DNA of 21,458 nt from Chara braunii (lineage: Eukaryota; Streptophyta; Charophyceae; Charales; Characeae): positions 343,100-364,557 of the forward strand of contig BFEA01000821.1 of the NCBI GenBank assembly GCA_003427395.1, given 5' to 3'. Below the pieces are notes generated by a model. It did no database searches. It was not told the DNA's origin and saw only the letters and a program-made list of their open reading frames with translations. The translations under genes were made by a program, and so were the position numbers. Below are positions 1 through 8,012 of the stretch, piece after piece. Position 1 is the first letter of the stretch, and the number at the start of each line of letters is the position of its first letter.

Positions 1-39
<39 letters not shown>
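1..39. repeat. T homopolymer at window start
   Basis: The window opens with about 39 T. On the minus strand this would read as the poly(A) tail of a retroposon whose body lies in 40-210. It may equally be only a homopolymer at which an assembly broke. I recognise nothing in 40-210 beyond a short GC-rich inverted repeat around 90-135. Confidence 0.8.
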
Positions 40-40
<1 letters not shown>

Positions 41-227
41 TTCGTTCGGATTTAGACATACTGCCTCGAAAGGATGTCCAACCAGTTGTCTGAGCGGACA
101 ACCCCGGACTGTCAGGGGAGTCCCGGACGTCCGATCAGGTAACCTAGAAAACAATTATGGGGTGGTGTAGTCCGATGACCCCCACCCTCCTACGACCTCA
201 CCCCAACAAAAAATAAAAATAAAAAAT

Positions 228-534
228 TGTTCCCGCTTTAAACTTCGTGAAGTAAAAGCGATCATGATTTTCATGACCGGTGAGCGGACTTCGTTCACGA
301 ACCTCGTGAATAGGGCTACGCATTGATAGAGAAAGAAGAGCAAGCCATCAAATATTTGATACTCAGGAAAGAGTTGAGGGTTTGAATGACAGTACTCAAG
401 ATTGAATCCCAAGCATACCCTTGTAGGATCCGGTCCTTCAACTTGTTCCCGATGTCGAGATAGGTAATAATGGTAGCAAATAAATCATAACGTTTGGACA
501 ATGCAGACGTTAGACTTACCCTTCACGGTTTTCA
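228..534 (-). pseudogene. Gypsy RNase H C-terminal part, spacer and integrase zinc-binding N-terminus (relic)
   Basis: Just left of the foldback MITE the minus strand encodes FEMKTVKGKSNV, which matches the end of the gypsy RNase H/connection region (usually followed by a DALSR-type motif). A degenerate spacer follows with stops and frame changes. Near 310-228 one frame reads HE followed by SPLTGHENHD, the typical histidine-containing zinc-binding entry of gypsy integrase. The catalytic core (DDE) is not in the window. The coding match fades at the A/T-rich stretch near 205-228. Function is certainly lost. Confidence 0.7.
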
Positions 535-542
535 TCTCAAAA
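535..542. repeat. Left 8-bp target site duplication of MITE 1
   Basis: tctcaaaa here matches tttcaaag at 884-891 in 6 of 8 positions. On the minus strand both copies encode the same Phe-Glu of the interrupted RNase H, so this is a true target duplication. Eight bases is the hAT superfamily length. Confidence 0.7.
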
Positions 543-883
543 CAGCGATTTCGTCAAAACGGACATTTTTTATTTTTTGTACGAAATTGAAAGTCCAAAG
601 TGCAGCGAAAATTTGATGGAATTTTGGGTAGGGCGTTTTGAAAACGTCCTAACCCCTCGATGTTTTTGGACTCAACCAGAGTCCAGATACATGCAGGGGG
701 GTACGATGTTTTCACAACGCCCTACCCCCCTGTATGTATCTGGACTCTGGCTGAGTCCAAAAACATTGAGGGGGTAGGGCGTTTTCAGAATGCCCTACTC
801 AAAATTTCATCAAATTTTCGCTGCAGTTTGGACTTTCAATTTCGTACAAAAAATAAAAAATGTCTGTTTTGACGAAATCGCTG
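543..883. mobile_element. Foldback MITE 1 (hAT-like, 341 bp) in gypsy RNase H
   Basis: This is almost entirely one long inverted repeat. The left arm starts cagcgatttcgtcaaaacgg and the right arm is its reverse complement ending cgaaatcgctg. The inner arms also pair, for example the GTCCAAAGTGCAGCGAAAA stretch near 591-610 with 819-837. The element has no coding capacity. It is flanked by an 8-bp imperfect target duplication and interrupts the RNase H reading frame, which resumes on either side. It shares its outer 50 bases and its length with the element at 4645-4984. Superfamily assignment to hAT rests only on the 8-bp duplication and the CAG-type end, so it is tentative; identity as a foldback/MITE is firm. 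Confidence 0.85.
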
Positions 884-891
884 TTTCAAAG
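884..891. repeat. Right 8-bp target site duplication of MITE 1
   Basis: tttcaaag is the partner of 535-542 and carries two substitutions relative to it, consistent with age. Confidence 0.7.
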
Positions 892-1396
892 TTAAATGTG
901 TCAATAAGTGCAAACCATCTTACTAGTTTGTCAGAGAGTCGAGGTTGAGTCTTAATCTACTTCAGAGTCAGTGATCTGAGTAGATCGTGAAGTGTCGTCC
1001 GAGCAAGTAGTGTTTCCATGTGTTCAACGCTTCAACCAAGGCATACAATTCCCTTTCGTAGGTGAAGTTAGCTGCTTACCAGATGAAAGGAGTTTAGTCT
1101 GTTTAGACATAAACTCAATAGATCGCTAGCCTTTCCCATCATCATGTTGTAGCACAGCCCCAATCCCAAACTGACTAGCATCAGTAAAAACTATGAAAGG
1201 AAGTGATGGATCAACAATCCTTCGGAACAGGGTAGTGAGTTAGCGTGTGTTTTAGCTTCTTAAACGAGGACTCATAATCTTTGTGCCATAACCAAGGTTT
1301 TTCTTTCTTTAGCAATCTTCTCACGGGTGCAACTATAAGGGAGAAGTTTTTTACAAGCTTCCTACAATAGCTAAATATTCCTAGGAAAGATCGCAA
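890..1396 (-). pseudogene. Gypsy RT thumb/connection and RNase H (relic)
   Basis: Minus strand 1396-1211 encodes an open segment beginning RSFLGIFSYCRKLVKNFS and containing LLKKEKPW, the usual junction between RT and RNase H (FLGLxxYYRRFIxxFS, then LLKK). Further on, 1080-890, one frame reads [20 protein letters not shown], then HFTIYSDH, then, after stops and a frame change, LSDKLVRWFALIDTF; this is the RNase H TDH region and the end of the domain. Stops and frame changes show it is inactive. The frame runs directly into MITE 1. Confidence 0.85.
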
Positions 1397-1408
1397 CTCA
1401 GTGACAGT

Positions 1409-1650
1409 CTAAGGTTTAGGCCAATCTTTGATTGCGGTGATCTTCTTTTTTTTAGGCCTTAGTCCCTCTTCGTTTACTATCCATCGAAGGTAGAGTTCCT
1501 CGAATTTAGCAAACTCTGATTTCTTAGGATTTAACTTGTAGTTACCTTGTCTTAATTTCCCTATAATCATTCGTTGGTTTTTGTCATGGTTTTCCAACGT
1601 CTTACTGCAGACGAGGATAACGTTGAGATACACCATAGTGACTACGAATT
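1409..1650 (-). pseudogene. Gypsy reverse transcriptase, C-terminal palm (relic)
   Basis: Minus strand from 1650 leftward encodes the palm and thumb of gypsy RT: VYLNVILVCSKTLENHDK, KLRQGNYKLNPKKSEF, then EEGLRPKKKKITAIKDWPKP. The catalytic YLDD box of active elements reads YLNV here, so both aspartates are gone and the enzyme could not polymerise. The upstream half of the domain is separated from it by the inserted element 1660-2672. Only the portion left of 1651 is RT; the frame to the right belongs to the insert. Confidence 0.88.
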
Positions 1651-1659
1651 GATCTAGCC
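1651..1659. repeat. Left 9-bp target site duplication
   Basis: gatctagcc is identical to 2673-2681. Both copies encode the same Leu-Asp of the RT, so removing the insert and one copy would leave the RT frame continuous. Confidence 0.85.
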
Positions 1660-1941
1660 TAAGTAACATGTTCAACGCGAACCGAGGAATTAAACGGCCG
1701 TTGAAAGTCATTTAATTCCCCCAGAACCCCGTTGAATTCCTATTGAATGAAAATCAACAGCCCGCCTAATGTTTTATTTTTCGACGGTTAAGGTCAACGG
1801 GGGCTCGGGTGCGTGGCCCAACACCCCCGTGCGATAAAAAAAAAAAAGTCACTCCCCGCCTCCAAATATCTTCCCCCAACCCCCCATATACCACCCCCCA
1901 ACCTCGCAAACATCCCCTCCAAACCCCCGCCCGCCCCCGAT

Positions 1942-2220
1942 TGTGTGTATATATGTATGTGTGTATGTGTGTGTGTGTGTGTGTATGTATGCGTGTGTGT
2001 GCATCTGTGTGTTTGTGCCAAGTGGGGGGGGGCAGACCCCCCAGTGCGAACCCCCCTTCTACGTGTGTTTGTATGTGTGTGTGTGTGTGTTGTGTGTGTG
2101 CATGTGCGTTTGTGTATGTGTCCGTGTGTGTCTTTGTGTATTGATGCGTGTGTGTGTGTGCGCGCGTGTGTTTGTGTGTGTGTGTATATTTGTGTGTGAC
2201 ACTGTGTGTATTTGTGTGTA
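1942..2220. repeat. Imperfect GT/TG microsatellite
   Basis: About 280 bp dominated by TG dinucleotides, broken by TATG, TTTG and a G/C-rich spacer near 2020-2060. Such a tract can form Z-DNA and explains the cysteine/valine-rich frames that appear in translation. Confidence 0.95.
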
Positions 2221-2305
2221 AGGGTGTCTATTATGTGTTTTTGGTTCTTATGTTTTTTATTTTTGTTGAATACATATAAAGTTAAAAAAAAAACAATAAA
2301 ACCAT

Positions 2306-2562
2306 GGGGTTGTAGCTATGAGAATTATATACAACCCTATATTTTTTATTTGTCTTTTTGCATGTTTTTTGCCTGCAAAAAAAATATCTGTGAATTTTTT
2401 TTTTTTTCCTTTCTTTGTATGATTTCTGTTTTGTTTCTAAATATAATTAATGCTTAAAAAATAAAATAAAAAATAGCAGGTTTTAGGTATTGAGAATATA
2501 TACAACCTTGTATTATTATTATTATTTTTTTTGCTCATTTTATACTTGCGAAAAAAATCTTC
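2306..2562. repeat. Diverged tandem duplication inside the DNA element
   Basis: The segment starting ggttgtagctatgagaatta at 2308 recurs in diverged form at 2479 (ggttttaggtattgagaat), each followed by a T-rich block, a CTGC/CTTGC motif and an A run. The period is about 170 bp. In the first copy ggttgta and tacaacc can pair in a short hairpin. Confidence 0.55.
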
Positions 2563-2672
2563 CCGGGTCGCGGTGAACCGCAATAAATGGAAGGTTCAAC
2601 GCAGTTTTCCCACGCTTTAAGCGCAAGATGAAAGGTTAAATGTGGGACCCGCGTTAACTTCTAGCTACTCAG

Positions 2673-2681
2673 GATCTAGCC
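2673..2681. repeat. Right 9-bp target site duplication
   Basis: gatctagcc is the perfect partner of 1651-1659. Confidence 0.85.
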
Positions 2682-3340
2682 ACTTCCTAAACAATTCGTT
2701 TATAAACCTTTGGAAGGTTGCAGGGGCGTTAGTCAATCCAAAAGGCATCACAACAAAGTCGTAGTGCCCATACCTTGTTTTGAACACCGGCCCGTGCTGA
2801 TCTTCAGGTGTCACCTCATATCTGATGATATCCTGAATGCAGATCAATCTTGCTGAAGTACTTCCAACCCAGCAGTTGAATAAGAAGATCGTCAATACAA
2901 GCAGGGGTTTCTCATTCTTAATATTTACGAAACTCAGTTATCGATAGTCAATACAGTCTAAGTTTTCCTTCCTTTGTAGGCCCGAATATGACAGGTGAAC
3001 AGTAGGGAGAGGAACTTGGTCGAATCCATCCTTTATTAGTAAGTTTTTGCAGTTGTTTTTTCAACTCTTTTAATTCCCTTGGGGACATTCGGTAAATCAG
3101 TCATTTCAGAATCTTACAACGGTTACCGGGAATGGTTTCGATTGTGTGCTTTATAGCACGATCAGTTACTCTCATTGGTTTCGTCTGCAAGTCCTTATAT
3201 TCATTGAGTAGTTTATTAATAGGAAGAGGATAAGACAAATAAAACATTTACCTACTTGTTTGACGAGTACCATCATTACATCATGTGCCAACTTCTTCTT
3301 TGTGACCATGCTTCAAAAGGCAGGAAAACTCATTCAACAA
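2682..3340 (-). pseudogene. Gypsy reverse transcriptase, N-terminal fingers/palm (relic)
   Basis: Minus strand 2895-2682 encodes [18 protein letters not shown], then [18 protein letters not shown], then ELFRKWLD, diagnostic for gypsy RT. Upstream, 3110-2900, a frame-shifted stretch reads CIDYR and [10 protein letters not shown], the usual LCIDYRxLNxxTxKNxYPLP region. Still further upstream MSPREL-like remnants with stops appear (about 3090-3050). No continuous frame remains. The domain breaks at 2681 because of the insertion 1660-2672. Confidence 0.88.
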
Positions 3341-3429
3341 AAAAACAGTGATCAGTCAGAACCAGATTTATGAAACAATTTAATTGATTCCATTTTGGAT
3401 TTTTCATCCTTCAGTTTGACAATCTTGTC

Positions 3430-3800
3430 TTTGAACTTGACTTCCAGGTCGGCCTTTTCATGTCGGTCCACGCCCAGAATCAAGTCAAAGGGTAGGTTCT
3501 TCTCTACACGGAACTTCATGCAAGATTCGTTTTCCTTTCTTAGTTAGGAAATAGCATTTAACATGATCAACAAGTTGAGAGACAATTATTGTATTACCGT
3601 GTTTTTGTCCACAAGCATAGACATGATAGGTCTTGACAGGTCCTGCACTCTCATTCTCATATGCAACTTACAAACTGCATTTTTGGAGGTATAGGACCGT
3701 GTAGACCCAGGATCTAGCAAGGCACCTACTCGGGTGCACGCAATTTCTACATCAGCAATCACTAACTCACTCTTGGACTTTGCTTTTTTAGCCCATGAAC
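3430..3800 (-). pseudogene. Gypsy aspartic protease (relic)
   Basis: Minus strand 3800-3600 reads ELVIADVEIACTRVGALLDP followed by GSTRSYTSK, and 3520-3440 reads PFDLILGVDRHEKADLEV. The first is the active-site turn of the retroviral-type aspartic protease (usually LLDSG; here LLDPG, so the Asp and Gly remain but Ser is Pro). The second is the ILGxDxL flap/C-terminal motif. The position between the gag zinc knuckle and RT agrees with gypsy order. Confidence 0.82.
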
Positions 3801-4636
3801 TTCGGAGAGCAATAATTTCACAACCAAGTTATTGAAGAGAATCACCTAGAGAAACAAAACACACAACTTTTTTAGGTTGTTCTGGGAAAGCAAGAATATT
3901 AACTTTCATAATTTTTCCAATTATTTGAATCTTTCAAAGTATAATAACTTTGTCTGAACCCACCAACTCAGTAGGAGCAGATGCTACTCCTACTGGGTGC
4001 TCCCTTTTGGGTTTCGGCTGAGGGGACACCATGCAATGATGTGTCATGCGGGGCCGCATTTCAGGCACTGCCGATTGTCCACTGGTTCCTGCCATTCAGA
4101 CTGGGTCAGCCTCATTTTCTCCCAGGGCCGACCAAACGCAATGTCAGGATGCTCGGGGAAGGAGTGTGACCTCCTCTTCTTATATCCGCTGTTTTGGTAG
4201 GTGCACCTTATTAGCCACCATGACGATAACGTCACCCTTTCCAGAGCCACCGTCACCACTTCTTTCACCCTCTGCCTCTTCGAGGGACCATCTTTCGACA
4301 GTCTCGTTGTCGAAGACAACGAGAGTGGTCTTACCGCTTCTGCCTCCACATGACTCTTTTCTCGTTCCCGTACCCACTCGTCTGCCCACCCCTTACAATG
4401 GCCGTGTACATTCCTTTCACCTGCGTTGTCATTTGTTCTCGCTAGAGACTGAGATCACGAAATTGCCAGTAATTGTACTTACCAGACTTTGCCTCTGCCA
4501 CAACTGTTCTCGTCTAGGCTCAGGCAGTGTGCATGAGTAGATATATAAAACCTGGTTATCTTGTAGGTTCAACCCAGGTACCTTCAAAAGATGATCCACT
4601 TCATGTGACAAAGCATCGACAATGGACCAACGCTTC

Positions 4637-4644
4637 TGGATGAA
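4637..4644. repeat. Left flank of MITE 2, probable eroded 8-bp target duplication
   Basis: tggatgaa matches ttgctgat (4985-4992) in 5 of 8 positions. This is weak alone but fits the pattern at MITE 1. Confidence 0.4.
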
Positions 4645-4984
4645 CTGCCATTTCGTCAAAATGGACATCTTTTATTTTTTGAACGAAATTGAAACTGAGT
4701 TTTTTAGCCGAAAACTCGTCAAAATTTGTTGTTCCTGAGGGTCCAGCATTTTACAAACGCTGCACACCCTGGTTGTACGTGGACCTAGCTTGAGACCAGG
4801 TACCTCCAGGCAGTCCTGCCTGGATGTGCCTGGTCTCAAGCTAGGTCCATGTACAGCCAGGGGGTCCAGCGTTTGTAAAACGCTGAACCCTCAGGAATAG
4901 CAAATTTTGATGAGTTTTCGGCCAAAAAACTCAGTTTCAATTTCGTTCAAAAAATAAAAAATGTCCATTTTGACGAAATGGTCG
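4645..4984. mobile_element. Foldback MITE 2 (hAT-like, 340 bp) in gypsy gag
   Basis: The whole element is an inverted repeat. Its outer arms (catttcgtcaaaatggacat near 4649 and the reverse complement ending near 4980) match MITE 1. The central part forms its own strong palindrome: GACCTAGCTTGAGACCAGG near 4782-4800 pairs with CCTGGTCTCAAGCTAGGTC near 4829-4847. The element has no coding capacity and splits the Gag capsid region. Its length is within one base of MITE 1, which supports both sets of boundaries, but its inner sequence differs. Confidence 0.85.
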
Positions 4985-5339
4985 TTGCTGATAATGGTGA
5001 GTTCGTCAAAGGCCTTAGCTACTGTCGTTTTGTCGAGGAACTGCTCCTTGATTTTCAGGAGGAAAAAAGTTACCGTTTTTGCCCACTCACCTATATCTTC
5101 GAAGCCAACGACATTGGCCTCAAATAAAACCCACTCAATGACATTCGCAACTTCTACCAAACAAGATCTGGAGAAGGCGACTTAAGTTTGCCATCTTCAG
5201 TCACTGGTGAGGTCCCACAATACATTTGAATCTCAACAATCCATAACAACAGATGCTCTCCCCGCTTCCCCTTGTAAGTGAATGGTAACTTCATTTTCAC
5301 CTTTTCCTTTTTTTTCGGTTGCTTCCCTTGTAACGAGCG

Positions 5340-5790
5340 TGAGGCTGAGGGTGAGCCGAGGGAGAGGAGAGAGAGGGAGTGAGTGAGAGCACACACACAC
5401 ACTCACAAAGTCGAAGTCTTGGATTCCGAATGCCGAAACAGCAAGTCACACTGAGTACGAGTACAGCAGCAGAGAACTGGTACGAGACTGGTCCCCGTAC
5501 CGTACGGGGAGCCAGTATAAGTACCGGTGGCACGTACGGTACCAGGGGCATTTCTGCAAAAGCCCTGAGGGCAGAACTGAAAAATGCAGTATTTGAAAGT
5601 GGCGCCTGAATTGCAGCATGGCGCCATTTGTCCAAAATCCTACGGTACCAAAGGAGGGGTTTGGAAAAAGGGTGCCAGGCCGAAAACGGGATGCAGCTGA
5701 AACAGCAAAAAGATAGACCAGGGATCGAGCCCTGGTGGAGTCCATAACATCCCTTCTTCTTTCCTTGGGGCCTCTTTCTTGGTGGGCTCA
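5340..5790. other. Unassigned segment inside gag, palindrome-rich
   Basis: Gag similarity is lost here and returns on both sides. The segment holds a short CA repeat (5391-5405) and a GTACC/GGTAC-rich part including the perfect palindrome CCCCGTACCGTACGGGG (5493-5509). On the minus strand there is a hairpin resembling a tRNA T arm (agggctcgatccct near 5725-5738). It may be another insertion, but I could not identify ends or a target duplication. Confidence 0.4.
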
Positions 5791-6102
5791 TGTTCTTTTG
5801 GTTCTCGGGGTTTCATGACATCTTTCATCCACTTTTCCTGAGGCTCTTTCTTTTTCTTCTTCCTCCATGACAACCTCCCCCTGCACAACCTTGTTATTTC
5901 CTTTTACTAATCTAGTCATCGTCTGCAATTTTGCGGTGATGTGATCAATGGTAATTGCTAAGTGTGCTAGGTAAGCCATTATATTTTGCAGGACAGACAC
6001 CACCGTGACATCAGTTTTTGAATCCACAATATGAAATTTTTGGTTGATTTCTTCTACTTTCCTTGCCCATTGTTCTTGGTCTCTTCGCTGCCTTTGATAT
6101 TC

Positions 6103-6114
6103 TTCCTTTTTCTT
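6103..6114. repeat. Target site duplication of SINE 1 (tail side)
   Basis: ttcctttttctt is identical to 6478-6489. It lies next to the A/T-rich tail of the SINE, as expected for LINE-driven insertion. Confidence 0.8.
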
Positions 6115-6477
6115 ATATATTTTTTAAACTATACTCTTCTCTCAATTTTTCCTCACACTACCTACCGACCACTACTCCTACCTATAGGCATACGGGGAAA
6201 CCCGTGGCATACCAGAGCCGTGTTTTTACGGCCCCTTGAGCCTGCAGGATACCGGCCAGGGGACGGCCGGTAGCACCAGGGATAAAGCGGACCAATCCCC
6301 CGTGCCTCCCCTCAGGCCCCTCCCCTACGAACATAGCAGACTCTGCTTGATGCTGGGGATCCAGTGGTCTATCTCTTGGGTAGCGGGTACCAAGTAAGCC
6401 CAGGAAGGCATGAGGCCAATGGGGATTGAACCCTGAATGCCACTTGCAAGCCTTACCAACTGAGCTAGGCCGCTGGA
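6115..6477 (-). mobile_element. tRNA-derived SINE, 363 bp, in gypsy gag
   Basis: On the minus strand the element begins with a tRNA-like head. Box A is tagctcagttgg (6456-6467) and box B is gggttcaatcccc (about 6422-6434), the two internal RNA polymerase III promoter elements at tRNA-like spacing. A GC-rich body follows, then an A/T-rich tail ending aaaaaatata at 6115. A perfect 12-bp target duplication flanks it, and Gag coding sequence continues in frame on both sides. The head is not a functional tRNA because the acceptor stem does not close. I cannot name the family. Confidence 0.85.
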
Positions 6478-6489
6478 TTCCTTTTTCTT
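6478..6489. repeat. Target site duplication of SINE 1 (head side)
   Basis: ttcctttttctt is the perfect partner of 6103-6114. Confidence 0.8.
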
Positions 6490-7370
6490 CAATTCTGCTT
6501 CTAACGCAGCTTGAAATTGCTTAATGGTGTTGTCCATTATCTCTTTTGTTAGTTCGGGTTCTTCCTTCCTCGCGCTTGATTCTCCTTTTCCTTCTTCCTT
6601 GGCCTCTGCACTGGCTACTGCTCAGCGACAAATTGATCGAGGGTCATTCGTCCCCGGTCAATTATCACTTGCACTCTACCACTGGTCTCCAGCATCCGCA
6701 CAACAGTTTCAGCGCTTGATAGTTCGGCTTCTACAGCACACAAATCGAATTTGTTGTGAACATGTTGCTCATCGTCTGGCCCAGCGTCGTGCAACTCGGT
6801 GAGCAGTTGGTGAAGACGACCCAGCATCTGCAGCATCTGTTGTCGTCTTTCTTCCACTTGGCCACGGTTCGCATTACAAGCAGTTCAAGAGGTAAGTCAT
6901 TTTTCCCAGTGTGTCTGCTGCACACTAAACTTCATACGACGGTTACAAATTTCACGGCCATACTACAACGAATTTCAATTTCCACGGCAAGAATAAGAAA
7001 TAGAAATAAATTTCAAATGGAAACATATTCTTCTAATTTGTATATCTATTTTTGCTGATTATCTTTCTGATGATGTTTTCTAGAGACTATACAGGTTCTG
7101 CAACCGCGGCTAGTGTGATCAAGACAACAACACAATGGTGAGTTTGTAGACATCCACAGGACAGCCCACGACAGGTAAGTATCAAAATTTCATCAGCAAC
7201 ACAGCAACCAATCAATGTATTCGCTGATCGTTTCTCTCGCTGTCTTCTTGCAGATGCCTGTGTCCAGGCACAAGTTCTGATGCGTGGCACTACAACATAG
7301 TCTCGTGTAGCCCATCAGTTCTAACAAGTGCAAGTAGCTATACCCACCGATCTTCCTTCGGATGGTAGTA

Positions 7371-7775
7371 CACGTCACATTTGCCACGTGTCACACTCTA
7401 ATCAAGCCTAAGTGACACGTCATCAAGAGAGGTGCCACGTCAATATCAATGGCCAATAGGCCGTCGAGAGTGGAGATGCCCATCCACGTGAGCAGCAAGT
7501 GTCTCCCTGATCCGTCTGGGATCACTAATCGTCTTCCATCAGACGCGTCAACCTGGTATACAGCTTCTACTTCAAAGATGCCACGTCGGCAGGTAGGTCG
7601 CGCAACACTTGGGGGTGAGTGCCACGTCAGACAATGTCACCCACTGCTTTTGCGTCAGGTGCCACGTCAGCACCAAAGCGCCATGCCACGTAGGCTGCGA
7701 TTCCCCGATGCCATGTAAGCAGCTCTCTCTCTCTCTCTCTCTCGATCTGGCCGGTTGCCCAGTGCCACGTCAGTG
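7371..7775. promoter_or_regulatory. Cluster of TGCCACGTCA-type bZIP/ABRE-like motifs
   Basis: The core TGCCACGTCA or a one/two-base variant occurs near 7371, 7383, 7414, 7433, 7484, 7579, 7620, 7660, 7684, 7709 and 7763, with another near 8464. Its reverse complement, TGACGTGGCA, is the hybrid C-box/G-box recognised by plant bZIP factors. The clustering is visible in the sequence; any regulatory role is inference. Confidence 0.5.
7722..7744. repeat. CT microsatellite
   Basis: About 11 CT repeats. Confidence 0.95.
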
Positions 7776-7997
7776 CTATCGCGCAAACGGATATCAGGTC
7801 CACATCATCATCAGCATCAGGTACATGCGTGCACACGACCAAAATCCGGCGCGCAAACGTCCAAGCGCAAGGTAGGAAACGCGCATGTTTATAAACGCGG
7901 TATGTCAAGAACCTGCCAAGCACGTAATCTGGCGCGCGAAATCGTTACCACTGCACAATAGCACGTACATCAACAGATAGCGAAGGTGGAGGATATC

Positions 7998-8009
7998 GCT
8001 TTGATACCA
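7998..8009 (-). other. Primer binding site (initiator tRNA-Met)
   Basis: On the minus strand this reads TGGTATCAAAGC, which differs by one base from the complement of the plant initiator tRNA-Met 3' end (TGGTATCAGAGC). It lies three bases from a CA LTR end at 8013. It sets the orientation and the 5' edge of the internal region of the gypsy element. Confidence 0.8.
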
Positions 8010-8012
8010 AAT

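Larger units (their letters stand above)
1660..2672. mobile_element. 1,013-bp non-autonomous DNA element (Mutator-like?) in gypsy RT
   Basis: The element is bounded by a perfect 9-bp target duplication and splits an RT domain exactly in frame. The ends look like degenerate terminal inverted repeats: the left end reads taagtaacatgttcaacgcg and the reverse complement of the right end reads tgagtagctagaagttaacg. Further inside, cgttgaattcctattg (left) resembles gcgttgaaccttcc (right, reversed). A 9-bp duplication with long diverged inverted ends fits Mutator-like elements. The interior is non-coding: a C-rich tract (1862-1940), a GT microsatellite (1942-2220) and an A/T-rich tract. Apparent open frames there are products of low complexity. 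The insertion is certain; the superfamily is an inference. Confidence 0.8.
4030..6900 (-). pseudogene. Gypsy gag (relic, interrupted twice)
   Basis: The likely start is the ATG at 6900-6898 on the minus strand. Segments in order are: a Gln/Leu-rich N-terminal part (about 6860-6615), a Glu/Lys-rich part (about 6600-6490) ending EAELKKKE, the SINE 6115-6477, a helical part (about 6100-5800) including VLQNIMAYLAHLAIT, a capsid part (5330-4993, with KLPFTYKG and FLLKIKEQFLDKTTVAKAF), the MITE 4645-4984, the rest of the capsid (4636-4430, with LSHEVDHLLKVPGL and LPEPRREQL), and a nucleocapsid zinc knuckle near 4075-4030 where QCLKCG is separated by a frameshift from the THHC half. Order and motifs are those of plant gypsy Gag. 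The stretch about 5340-5790 does not read as gag and may be a further insertion. Confidence 0.75.
6901..7997 (-). other. Leader of the gypsy element, between primer binding site and gag
   Basis: About 1.1 kb with no recognisable coding sequence on the minus strand. It contains a cluster of ACGT-core motifs (7371-7775), a CT microsatellite (7722-7744) and plus-strand intron-like signals (see findings). It is long for a gypsy leader, so other insertions may be hidden in it. Confidence 0.5.

Noticed and set aside
1794-2221. Several overlapping open frames of 75-128 residues on both strands
   Set aside because: They are translations of the GT microsatellite and C-rich tract (Cys-Val and Thr-His runs), not genes.
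4044-4540. Plus-strand open frames of up to 164 residues opposite gag
   Set aside because: The minus strand here encodes recognisable Gag nucleocapsid/capsid sequence; the plus frames are shadows without any family resemblance.
5722-5740. T-arm-like hairpin (box B-like) suggesting another SINE
   Set aside because: No box A at the right distance and no tail or target duplication.
5297-5791. 164-residue minus frame spanning the unassigned segment
   Set aside because: It crosses from gag remnants into the palindrome-rich segment and has no recognisable domain; it is a chance open frame.
6422-6477. Functional tRNA gene on the minus strand
   Set aside because: Flanked by a target duplication and followed by a SINE body and tail; the acceptor stem does not close.
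7371-7775. CRISPR-like array of regularly spaced repeats
   Set aside because: The motif is only about 10 bases, spacing is irregular and the sequence is from a eukaryote.
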